Assembly (NCBI RefSeq): GCF_030867145.1
Contig: NC_134442.1
Span: 7,517,001 to 7,581,000, forward strand
Direction of reading: 5' to 3'
Length of the DNA: 64,000 nucleotides
From: Opisthocomus hoazin
Lineage: Eukaryota; Chordata; Aves; Opisthocomiformes; Opisthocomidae
Shown: positions 46,805 through 58,400 of the stretch, piece by piece
Layout: each line of letters opens with the position of its first letter
Numbering within the stretch: position 1 is the first letter of the stretch
Notes under the pieces: model-generated
Told to the model about the DNA's origin: nothing
The model's input: the letters and a program-made list of their open reading frames with translations, nothing else
Database searches by the model: none
Position numbers and translations under genes: made by a program

Positions 46805-49800
46805 TTTGTCCCTCTGGAAATAGAAACACAGTCCAAGGAGTAAAAGGCAGTGACAATTCAGGTGATTCTTCTCTGAGTCATTGCTATTAGACCCTCCCCC
46901 TGCTGCACACACAACTTCTTTTCTCTTTCTGTGAGAATTTACTTCAGCTCTGTGACTGAATCTCTGGTTGCAGCTCCCTGACTGTGCTGTGAGGAGAAGG
47001 ACCTCTGCCCACGGGCTGTTAAGGAGTCAGCCTTGCTCTACAGATGTGGGTTCATGGGCGTGGTGAAGAAAGGGACCTGTCTGGGTGTTTGTGAGATGAA
47101 ACTGCTCCTTACTCAAAAGGGCTGGCCAGCACCTGCACTCCCTGCCCTAAGGAACTGAGATAGTAGAAGGAAGTTTGAAAGGTTTGTGATTTTTTAACAG
47201 CTCCCCTCATCTCACCTTGGGAATGTTCTCGGATGTCAGAAACCCTCAGCATTTCTGCTGCACTCAGGGAGAACAGGGCTGCCCAGCTGCCATGGGCTTG
47301 CACTGTTCTGAGATGGAGAGTGACCGCACTCCCTTGTTGTCCTGAAAAGCCACCAGACACTGCTGAGAGCAGAGGGATCCACAGCAGACCATCTAACATG
47401 TCACCCTTTCCTGACATCTCAGCACATCACTTCTAATCAAGGACACCTGCAGCTCAGTTCACCAACCCAAGAGCATTTCCTCGGTCAGGCATAGCATCTC
47501 TGCACCTCTCCTTTGGGGCTTTCAGATAACGCAGTTGTGTTATGTTAAAGATTTGCATTCTTGAGGACAGCTCAGATCTTGAAATGACACATCAAGAAGA
47601 TAGCCATGTGTCCTAATGGTGGATTCAGATTATGGGAAAAATTACTTGTTCTCTGGGCTTACAGACTTCACTGCCCACAGCCCCACAGCTTAGACACAGC
47701 TGACACACCTCATTCACCTGCATGGGAGGACCCACAAGATCAGAGCTTGACTCTGCAGCTGAAACTCCCATCCCCAGAGAGCCTGACTGAGAGAACAAGG
47801 GAACAACTTCAGTAACACAGACAAGTAGAGCAAGAAGGAGAAACACAGTGAGGTTCTAGATGAAAGAGGCAGAGGCAGCCGGGCACTCAGGACACTGCTA
47901 CCTTCACCTAGCTGTGCACCTTCCAGACACCAAAATTGCCAGGTCATTGCTCTCTGCCCCTGTCCTCCTCAGAGGGAACCGGGCATGTGGCTTGAGATTG
48001 TCATAGTCATCCCTCCTTTGACTTCACATATCCCCTGGTAAATATCCTGGGTTGATCTGGATCTGTGAGCAGCCCTGACCCATGCGGTGATTTCTCAAAC
48101 ACAGAAGGACCCTGCTGTGCCTTCCTGGGGGTTTCTCCTTCCACCCAGAGTTTCTCCTCACAACTCTGCGAGGAGCTACCTGGGCAGGCTGAGCACTGTC
48201 CCTGGCAGGCAGCAGAGTCCCTGCCCCAGCACACTGCCCCTGAGGTGCACAGACCCTGCTCGGAAGGACAGCTTGGGGCAGCCCGGGCTGCACATCCACC
48301 TTCCCAACCCTGCAGCCGTCCCTGGGAGAAGGCAGCTGTCATGGCCTGTCCCTCTGAGGGTGCAGCAGGCAGTCCCTGCTTTGCAGCACATCCTCACCTT
48401 CTACAACAGAAAAACTGTGATATTCCTCATGGTGCATCCCATAGGCGGGCAGTTGTGCCAGCTGGAGGAGATCTATCCACAAAGTGCAGACACATTGCCC
48501 TTCATGCAGAGACTTACTGTGTGAAAGGCTGAAAAGATTTCTCTCCCCCTCTGAGCTCTCAGCATCCTCTCACCCCACGCTGTCTTTAACCTCTCTCAGC
48601 CTCGCTCCTCTCCCCTCGCTGCCTGCAGGCAGTGCCCTCAGCCCTGCTGGGCTTTGCAGAGGAGCTGCTCCTGGACAGAGCTGTCTCTCTGCAGTGCTGC
48701 CCACTTGCCTTGAGCTCCCTCCATCCCAGAAGCCCAGCCCAGCTCAGCAGCACAGGAGCAGTCCAAGGCACTACTGTCTCTACTGTCTCTGTTCTCCCTT
48801 GAGATGTCTTTTGGTCTCCAGGAAAACTTGCTGTGAAACAAGCTGAAGCATCACTGATGTTGCCTCCCTCAGCTGGAGAGAGACACTTGGTTTCGACAGT
48901 GGCATTTCTACTTTCAGAGAAAGGGTCAGAAACAAAAATCTTCTTTCCTTGTCTCATCATCACAAAGGAAAACCAGAATGTGACAGGGAGTGATCTCCTT
49001 CAGCCCTGCTGAAGGAAGGGATTCAGCCTGGTCATTCAAGGCATCTCATTCTTGGTTTGAAGTCCTAGAAGAGGACTCAGGTCTCTCTCATGCTCACCAC
49101 AAAACCCACAGGAGGTGGGATTTCTCTTGTCTCATTCAGATGGGCACCAACCTGCATGGCTGTTCCTTGTCTCAGCTCCCTGCTAATTCATGGAGGTAGA
49201 CGGCAGGAGGAAGATGTGCAGACACAGACACCTGGTGACATGTTTGATTCCAGAGGTGACCAAGATGCGTGCTGGTAACTGCAAGCTCCATTAGAGCCTT
49301 CCTTCCTAAGGTCAGCTTCACCTCCAACACAGGCCCTCAGGGCTGCAGAGACACAGCAGACAGCATACCGCTCTCCTAGCCTTGCCAAAAGCAGGGTTTG
49401 CTCTCTTGGTGGGCACCTCATTTCTCCTTTACATTGCCACCTGCCATCCCCTCCAGCACATCTCTGTTCTGAAGCAAAGCCTTTGCACACACAAGGCCTT
49501 GGGCACTTGGTAGCAGGTGGGGAGAATGTGAGGAAACAGGAAACTTAGGGGAAAGCTCCACCTCAGCACTTGGTAGGAGGTTTCTCTTTGCAAGTCAGCT
49601 CTCAGCCCAGATGGGCCACAGCTGAGGTGCTGCAGCCCAGCCATGCACCAATGGCCTCAGCCTGGGGCACAGAGAGAGGGAGCTGGACCCCCCCAGCTAT
49701 CTCTTCGTCCCACTTGGAGGGAAGAACAGCTGAGGCAATTTGGGACAGCTGACATGATTGGTGTGCTGTGATGGGTGAATACAGACAAGAAGGAGTGAGA

Positions 49801-50100
49801 GGACAGAAAGAGAGGTGTCCTCAGTGTGAAGGAGCTTCTTAGATGTGTGGAGCTCCTCTATGGGATGAACAATTTGGGTGAGCCCTTATGGGTCAGGTTC
49901 AGAGTAGAGTCTGGTAAGGGTGATGCTCTGGTGGGAGATAAAGAATGAATTAATGTCCCTTTGCTGACTTTAATCACCTTGGCATTCCCTGGAAGACGAC
50001 CACAACAGCATGCAATCAGTGCTGGAGGTGTCTGGAGGATCTTGGTCAAAACAAAGCTTGGGAGACTAATCTTTGTAGCTCAGCTGCCAGACTGATCAAA
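46805..50100. repeat. OR segmental duplication, unit 2 upstream flank
   Basis: Non-coding sequence upstream of the minus-strand OR. It is homologous to 57000-60800, with matching landmarks at 47600-47900, 48000-48830 and 49400-49720. Relative to unit 3 it lacks about 0.7 kb (the 59.46-60.19 kb part), with the join near 49295. The 5' untranslated exon of the OR probably lies here, but I could not fix it. Confidence 0.7.
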
Positions 50101-51544
50101 AATGGTGATGGTCACATGCATCTGCTACTCACACAGAAGGGAGAGCTGATCATGGATGTGAAATCCAGAGTCAGCCTTGGCTGTCGTGGCCATGAAATAG
50201 TGGGGTGCCACTTCCCACAGGGAACGAGAGCAGAAGACTGTACATGTTAGACCTCAAACTGTTGTCCCAAAAGTGTGATTGTTTACCTGGTGTGCAGTAA
50301 GCCAAGATAAACTCAGAGCACAAATATTTTCTTTATTGCAGGTATGCACAGATGTGGGTGCTAGGTGATAATTTCACAAAGCTAGCACACAGCTTAGCAG
50401 AGTCAAAAGGACTGTGTACTCTGGGATTCACAGAGGACCTGCATATGTCTGAACTGCCCGGGAATCACCCAGGGCATTCCCCGCTCCTCATTTTTCCTGT
50501 TGGTCACTCCAAAGATGTTGTATCTCCATCCACCACAAGAGCCATGGGAGCTGTCCTGCCCCACCTCAGCTCTTCTTCCACTGATGTCACAGCTCTGCAA
50601 TGGCTCTTCATGCACCTTGGGCCGTGGGCTTTGTTGTCCATTTGGGCTGCAGCTCTTCAGCTTTGGCACTAGGGCCAAGGGTATATTTTCACGTGGAAAC
50701 CTGGTACCCAAAGATGTGACCCCTTGTGTGAAAGGCTTTGCTCCACAGCAGAGGCAAGCTGCAGTGGATGGCAGATGGCAACACAATGATGAATGATGGT
50801 CCCACAACAAGAACAAAAGCTGCAGTCCCCAAAGGCCAGAGAGAAACAGGCCTGGGCTGGGCAGCCTTGGCAGGGGAGGGGCAGCATCTGGGGCCTTGTC
50901 TTGGAGGCTGTTGGGGAGTCCCTTTGGCCAAATGAAATGATAGAAGATGATCATATTTAGGACAACTCAGCCTGTACCTACGAAGTAGGCTTAGGGCAGT
51001 TGATGGAGGTGTTCATCTGATGAAACTGAGCCATGTGCCACGGGGGGAGCTCAGTCTGTCAATCTCTTCTCCATCAGCTGTATTTCCTGTATCTCCGCTA
51101 AGTGGAACTGAAGGTTTCCCATGGACATCCCTACACTGCCTAACCTATTCCAGGGCAGCTGCCCAACTTCATGGCCAGCTCCAGGCCTGTAGTGCTCCCT
51201 CAGATGCCAAAGCTGCCCACCACCACTGGAGTGTACAGCTGGCTGGACAGTGCAGGACCTGCAGGACAGCTACTCCCCCTGAGAGCTGGTCCATAACAGA
51301 CACCCCAGGGCATCTCAGGGAGATTTGGGGCATGTGAGCAAGGGTCTGACTGCCAGCCCTGCAGTGAGACAAGGTCTGTCCAACATCTTTCCAGCAGATG
51401 CAGGTGGTGCATAAATCTGAGGAAGATCACAGCAAGGTCTCCACTTGTGTGCCAACACTTTGAAATGCTGCTGATCCTTCTTACTCTCATCCTTTATTCA
51501 CCCTCCGATGATACAATCAAGGAACATGGGTGTTAGAGATTGAT
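50101..51544. other. Scrambled fragments of OR-flank duplication
   Basis: 50560-50860 resembles the 30000-30240 flank in plus orientation. 51020-51180 resembles 59650-59760. The fragments are in mixed orientation, so this stretch appears rearranged. No gene was recognised. Confidence 0.5.
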
Positions 51545-52007
51545 CACTGGAGAGAGTCCAGAGGAAGGCTATGAGGATGATGAGGGGACTGGAGCATCTC
51601 TGCTACGAGGAGAGGCTGAGGGAGCTGGGCTTGTTCAGCCTGAAGAAGAGAAGGCTGAGAGGGGACCTTATAAATGCTTATAAATATCTGCAGGGTGGGT
51701 GTCAGGAGGATGGGGCCAGACTCTTTTCAGTGGTGCCCAGTGACAGGACAAGGGGCAATGGGCACAAACTGAAGTAGAGGAAGTTCCGTCTGAACACGAG
51801 GAAGAACTTTTTCCCTCTGACGGTGACGGAGCCCAGGAACAGGCTGCCCAGGGAGGCTGTGGAGTCTCCTTCTCTGGAGATATTCAAGACCCGCCTGGAC
51901 GCGGTCCTGTGCAGCCTGCTGTAGGCGACCCTGCTTCAGCAGGGAGTTGGACTGAGTGACCCACAGAGGTCCCTTCCAACCCCTACCATTCTGTGATTCT
52001 GTGATTG
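51545..52007 (+). mobile_element. CR1 LINE 3' fragment
   Basis: The frame 51571-51777 reads [20 protein letters not shown], then KRRLRGDLI, the end of CR1 RT. The 3' end is CCATTCTGTGATTCTGTGAT (to about 52006). Confidence 0.9.
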
Positions 52008-52084
52008 TAGAGGAGACTGATTATGACTATAGAATAGAATAAAATCATAGAAATAGACCATAGATTCATTTGTGTGAATACAGG

Positions 52085-52606
52085 TGTGTTAGGAAATCAT
52101 ACGACCATGGAATGCTCCACTCAGTTGTCCCCTGTATAGGCCTTATCATGGTTGGGTTAATAACCAACTGACCTAGCATAAGAGAAGAATAAGGTGTAGC
52201 AAGATGAATGTCATAGGTCAATAGGTTACATTTCACAAACAGGAGTAAGTTTAATAGAACGTCTTCAAGTCTCTCAAACTCTTTTTCAGGATTGTACCAA
52301 ACAGAATTCACAGAAGAAGATGAACGACAGATGACAACCCCGAGACAACCCTGAAACCGAGCAGGACCTGCAACCAGCGAGGGAGAATTCCACAAAGACA
52401 GAAGAATAGAGAGAACTTAAGAAAAGATGTACTTAAAGAAACAGAATGGTTGCTTAGAAACTTACGAAGATTCTAGACTTGCTGTAATCGGTTTAATAAA
52501 TGTGTATAAACTGGTCTAACGAGTTGAGCTTTGCCACTCACTGAGGTGATGGCCCAGCTCTGAGTTGAGAACAAAGCAACACCTAGTGTAACCCAGTCAC
52601 GGTACA
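52085..52606 (+). mobile_element. LTR-like sequence (tentative)
   Basis: Starts TGTGTTAGG. Near 52493-52510 it has AATAAATGTGTATAAAC, and it ends in a CAACA or GTACA context. The layout resembles an LTR, but ends and target duplication could not be established. Confidence 0.3.
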
Positions 52607-52639
52607 GTAAAATAGTTAAGGGGAATGATTTTCACAGTT

Positions 52640-54469
52640 TACCTGAATCACACCATGTCCATAGTCATGCACTTTCTCAGCAGCACCTTGTCCTGCCTGG
52701 AGATCAGCTTGACCTCCTCCACAGACGCACATGGACTGCAGAGACACCATGGGCAGTGAAGCCCTCTCCTGTCAGGGCTGCAAAGGCCAGCCCAGTTTCT
52801 CTGTTGCCTTGGGAAGCATGTGGCCTTCTCACCTTGTGGGCACCTCATTTTGTGCTTGTGTTGCCAGCTGCTGTCCACTCCATGTCTCTGGTGTGAATGG
52901 AAGCCTCTACTTGCACAGGGTCTTTGGTTCAAAGTCAGTGGCAGGTTTGAGCTGAGCGCTTGCACCACTGCTGAGGTGCAACACCTCAAAGATGTATCAG
53001 TGCCCTCAGCCTGGGGCAGAGACAGGAGGAACTGGAGCCCTGTGTGCTGTCACAGAGCTCCAACATTGATGTAGTACCTGCTGAGGTGTGCGGGACAATG
53101 TCGTGGTTTAAGCCCAGATGGCAACTCAGCCCCGAGCAGCCACTCGCTCATTCTCCCCTGAAGGGATAGGGGAGATTATCAGAAGGGTAAAAGTGAGAAA
53201 ACTCATGGGTTGAGATCAAGACATTTTAATAGGTAAAGGAAAAGTCACGAGCACAACCAAAATGAAACAAGGAATTTATTCATTACTTCACATGGGCAGG
53301 TAGGTGTTCAGTCATCTACAGGTAAGCACGACTCCATCGCATGTAAAGGTTACGTGGGAAGACAAAAGCCAGAACTCTGAATGTCCTCCACCTTCCTTCT
53401 TACCCTAGGTTTATATGCTGAGCATGATGACATCTGGCATGGAATATTGTGTTGGTCAGTTGGGGTCAGCTGTCCCCTGCCAACTTTGTGTGCACTTCCT
53501 GCCTACTCGCTGGAGATGTGGTGTGAGAAACAGAGGAGCCTTATCCCTGTGTAAGCATTGCTCAGCAGTAACTGAAACATCCTGGTATTGTCAACATGGT
53601 TTTCAACACAAATCCAAAACACAGCCCTCTACTAGCTGCTGTGAAGAAGAACTGACTTTATCCTGGCCAAAACCAGCACAGCAAGTCAGAAAGCTTGAGG
53701 TGCTGTAATGGATGGATACAGACTCGAAGGAGACAGTGGGGAAGATGTCAGGATGCCCTCAATGTAGGAGCTGCCTGCATGAACAGAGATCCTCTAAGAG
53801 TTGGGCAGCAGACTGAGCTCTTTTTGGTGAGGGTGAGCAGATAGGTCAGTTAAGGAGACATCATGTTAGGAGACAAATACCTGGAATCACATAAGGAAGA
53901 GGAGAAAGGCTTATTTTACCAATTCCAGTTGATTGACCCCACATCACCCTTGGGGACTTTAATTGCCCCAACCTCGTGGGAAGGGGAAAGTGCAGGGTGC
54001 CATCAGCCCCAGAAGTTTCTGCCGGTTCTTGGGGACAGCTTCTTAGCGCAGCTTGCAGATGTGTCAACACAGGCGACGCTCTCCTGGATGTGGTATTTGC
54101 AAACAGACAGAAGTGGATCAGGGATGTGAAATCCAGTGCCAGGCTGACCTGAGCTATGCTGTGGGCATACTGATGCCTAGCCACAGCCATGGGTATAGCC
54201 AGGCCTGGCCATGGACCTTGCTGGTTCTGACTCGCAGACGGACTTCCCAGCTTGATCCTTTACAGGCGCACAATGGCACAAAACCCTGTCCCTCCAAGTG
54301 CCAGACTCCAGGCAATACACAAAGTTCCAGCAAAGCCATTCGACTGCAGTGCTTGTACAGCCAGGTCCTGCAGGTGCTTACCATGCAAGGGCCAAAGGGG
54401 GGCAGATGGAGGGGAAACCCTTAAATGCTTCAAAGAATCAAGTCTTGTAGCAAAATTAACTTAACAATA
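52640..54469. repeat. OR-flank duplication without an OR gene
   Basis: 52640-53098 and 53681-53840 match the upstream flank of unit 3 (about 60190-60680) in the same orientation. No receptor gene follows. The match is interrupted by the LTR at 53099-53680. The remaining part to 54469 is diverged and not assignable. Confidence 0.6.
53099..53680 (-). mobile_element. Solo LTR of a dispersed avian ERVK-like family
   Basis: TG (53099) to CA (53680). On the minus strand an ATATAAAC TATA-like box (about 53410-53417) precedes an AATAAATTCC poly(A) signal (about 53272-53281). The sequence is familiar to me as a common solo LTR of bird genomes. It splits the duplicated OR-flank sequence, which continues on both sides, so it inserted after that block was formed. 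Confidence 0.7.
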
Positions 54470-55405
54470 TCGTAGAATCCTCAGGTGGTTTGGGTTGGAA
54501 GGGACCTTAAAGAGCATCTCATTCCAACTCCCCTGCCATGGGCAGGGACACCTGCCACTAGACCAGGTTGCTCAAAGCCCCGTCCAACCTGGCCTTGAAC
54601 ACTGCCAGCAGGGAGGGAGCAGCCACAGCTTCTCTGGGCAACCTGTGCCAGGGCCTCACCATGCTCATAGGAAAGAATTTCTTCCTGAAATTTAATCTCA
54701 GTCAACCCTATTTCAGTTTAAAGCCATTAGCCCTTGTCCTGTCACTGCATGCCTTTGTAAAAAATCCCTCTCCAGGTTTCTTGCAGCCCCCTTCAGGCAC
54801 TGGAAGGCTGCTTTAAGGTCTCCCTGCAGACTTCTCTTCTCCAGACTGAACAGCCCCAACTGCCTCAGCCCTTCCTCACAGCAGAGGCTTTCCAGGCCTC
54901 CAGCCATTGCTATGGCCTCCTCTGGCCATGCTCCAACAGGTCCAGGTCTGTTCTGTGCTGAGGACTCCTGAGCTGAATGTAGAACTCCAAGGGAGGTCTC
55001 ACTAGAGTGGAGCAGAGGGGCAAAATCCCCTCCCTTGACCTGCTGCCCACGCTGCTGAGGATTCAGCCCAGGATAGGGTTGGCCTTCTGGGCTACGAGCA
55101 CCCATTGGGGCGTCATGTAAAGCTTCTCATCAATCCAGAAACTTAAGTCTGTCTCCTCAGGGCTGATCTCAATCCAATCTCCACCGTGCCTTTAGCTGTG
55201 CTTGGGATTGCCCTGACCCATGTACAGGACCTTGCACTTGGCCTTGTCGAACTTCATGATGTTTGCAGAGGCTCACCTCTCAAGCCTGTCCAGTTCCCTC
55301 TGGGTGGCATTGCTTCCCTGCACCATGTCGACCTCACCACACATCTTGGTGTCGTTGGCAAACTTGCTGAGGGTCCACTCAATCCAACCTTCTGTGTTGC
55401 CAACG
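54470..55405 (-). mobile_element. CR1 LINE, 5'-truncated, decayed
   Basis: The minus strand ends at 54470 with GGATTCTACGAT. Translations show fragments of CR1 [22 protein letters not shown] (near 54840) and TLSKFANDTKMCGEVD, in which the catalytic FADD box reads FAND. Frameshifts are present. It adjoins the downstream flank of the OR at 56.1 kb. Confidence 0.85.
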
Positions 55406-55429
55406 AAGATGTTTTCCTCTCCAGGGCAC

Positions 55430-58400
55430 TTTCCTGGGCGTGTTCTTGAGAACATCACTAGAAGCAGCCCGAAGCCTTCAGGCCCTGCCTTGAGGAGATC
55501 CCATTTCATGATGGAAATGCTGTTATGTGTGTCACCTCTGTCACAGGGGTGCCCAGTGCTTGTCCCTGCCTGCTGTCACAGGCATGCCACACTGCAGCAC
55601 TGTGGCAGAGCTGCCAGAGCACTCAGGAATTACAGTCACACAAGGGCTCAGCAGGACTTCATGGGGGTGGAAAGACTGCAGTTCAGGAAAGACCAAGAGC
55701 TGCTGCTCCCTGGCACTGCTGCTGTGCTGGGACTCTTTTCCCCTCCACCTCCAGAGGTGCCCCTGAAGGTCTAGAGAAAGCTTTGAAGGAAGGATCTTAG
55801 ACAAACAAGTGGCTGCAGCAGTCTTCATATTCTTGAAGCACACCGAGAGCATGGCTCCTCTTTTGCACAGTCTCTGGGTCACAGAAGCCAAGTAGATACT
55901 GACATAGCAGTGGGAGGAAAAATGGCATTTCCTTGCAGTGAATATTATCACAACCAAAAAAACCCCAAACCCAAACCAAACAACCAACCAAAGACAGCCT
56001 GGTCCTGCAGTGCTTTACAATGTGAGCGATATGCAGAAGAAGGTGGGAAGTGTATTGCTACTTAAGAACATCCAGTCACTAGTTTCTGCACAGCGTCCTT
56101 GAGCTCCTGGTTCCTCATGCTGTAGATAAGGGGGTTCACTGCTGGGGGTACCACTGCATACAGAACAGCCACCACTAGATCAAGCAATGGGAACGATATG
56201 GAGGGGGACTTCAGGTAGGCAAAAACTACAGTGCTTATGAAGAGGGAGACCACGGCCAGGTGAGGGAGGCACGTGGAAAAGGCTTTGTGCCGTCCCTGCT
56301 CAGAGGGGATCCTCAGTACAGCCCTGAAGATCTGCACATAGGACAGCACAATGAAAACAAAACACCCAAAAACTAAAGAAACACTGACTACAAGCAGTCC
56401 ACCTTCCCTGAGGTAGGAGTGTGAGCAGGAGAGCTTGAGGATCTGTGGGATTTCACAGAAGAACTGCTCCACAGCATTGCCCTTGCAGAGGGGTATGGAA
56501 AATGTATTGGCAGTGTGCAGGAGGGCATTGAGAAAGCCACTGCCCCAGGCAGCTGCTGCCATGTGGACACAACGTCTGCTGCCCAGCAGGCTCTCATAGT
56601 GCAGGGGTTTGCAGATGGCAATGTAGCGGTCATAGGCCATGACAGTCAGAAGACAATGCTCTGCTCCAACAAAGAAGATAGACAGAAAGAGCTGGGCAGC
56701 ACATCCAGTGAAGGAAATGGCCCTGGTGTTCCACAGGGAATTGGCCATAGATTTGAGGACAGTAGTGGAGATGGAGCCCAGGTCGAGGAGGGAGAGGTTG
56801 AGGAGGAAGAAGTACATGGGGGTGTGGAGGCGGTGGTCACAGGCTATGGCAGTGATGATGAGGCCATTGCTGAGGAGGGCAGCCAGGTAGATGGCCAGGA
56901 AGAGCCAGAAGTGCAAGAGCTGCAGCTCCCTCTTGTCTGCAAATTCCAGGAGGACGAACTCGGTGATGGAGCTGCCATTAGGCATTTGCTCTCTCTGGGA
57001 AAATATTCCTGTCCAAGGAAGAAAAAACAGTGGGAATTTCGGGGATATGTCTCTGAGCCATTTCTTGCAGACTTTCCCCCTGCTACACATACCCTCCTTT
57101 CTTTTTTTAGGAGACTTTCTTTAAGCTCTGTGGCTGTAGCTCTGGTTGGACCTTTGAGCACTGGCTGCCAAGGATTCAGCCCTGCTCTGCAACATTGGGG
57201 TTTGTGGGCATGGTGGGGGTAAGGGGACATCCTGGTGTTCGACTTTGGCCCTTGAAACTGCTCCTGACTCAAAAGGGCTTTTCAGCACCTGCGCTCCCAG
57301 TGCTAAGAAATGAGGAAGGCAAAGTCAGGCTGAGTCCTTTGGGATTTTCAGAGCTGCCCCCAACGCACCTGGGTAGTGTTCTAGGATGTCAGAAACCCTC
57401 AGCATTTCTGTTGCCCTCAGGGAGAAGAGGGCTGCCCAGCTGCTCTGGGCTTACACTATTCTGAGATTGTGAGTGATCTCACTCCCATGTTATCCTGAAA
57501 AGCCACCAGACACAACTGAAGAGCAGCGGGATACACAGCAGACTACTAAACATCTCACCCTTACTCAAGGTCTCAGCACCCCACTTCTAGTCGAGGACAC
57601 ATGCGGCTCATTTCACCAGCCCAAGAGCATTTCCTCTGTTGGGCGTAGCATCTCTGCGCTGCTTCATGGGGCTTTTCAGATAACACAATTGTGTTATTAG
57701 AAAGATATGCATTCTTGAGGGCTGCTCATAGCTTTGAAGAACACCTCAGGAAGATAGCCATGTGTCCTAGTGATGGATTCTGGCTATGGGAAATCCAGCT
57801 TGTTCTCTGGGCCCACAGACTTCACTGTCCTATGCACCACAGCTTAGAGAAGACTGGCACACCTCATTCCCATGGACACGCCTGCCTGGGAGGGCCCACA
57901 CGATCAGTGTCTGACTCTGCAGCTGAAACTCCCATCCCCAGAGAGCCTGATGGAGCGAACATGGGTACTACTTCAGTAACACAGACAAGTGGAGCAACAA
58001 GGAGAAACACAGTGAGGTTCTACATGAAAGAGGCAGAGGCAGCCAGGCACTCAGGACACTGCTACCCTCACCCATCTGTGCACATTGCCAGGTCGTTGCT
58101 CTCAGTCCCTGAGAACCTCAGAGGGAACAGGGCAAGTAACCTGAGAGCTTGATAGTCACCCCTTCTTTGACCTTCCCCTTCACATATCAACTGGAAAATA
58201 TCCTGGGGAGATCTGGATCTGTGAGATTCCCTGACCCATGTAGCTGTTTCTTGATAGCAGAAGGACCCTGCCCTGCCTCACTAGGGGTTTCTGTTCCGCA
58301 CACAGCTTCTCCTCGCAGTAACCTGGGAGCTCCTTGGGCAGGCTGAGTGCTGACCCTGGCAGGCAGCAGAGTCCCTGCCCCAGCACAGAGCCTCATGTTT

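Noticed and set aside
53093-53686. GACAA/GCAAG as target duplication of the LTR at 53099-53680
   Set aside because: The two are not the same word at the right offset; too imperfect to accept.
46334-57222. Long acidic plus-strand frames at 46334-46843 and 56515-57222
   Set aside because: Exact antisense shadows of the OR coding exons; the Glu/Gly/Val-rich pattern is the complement of OR codon use.
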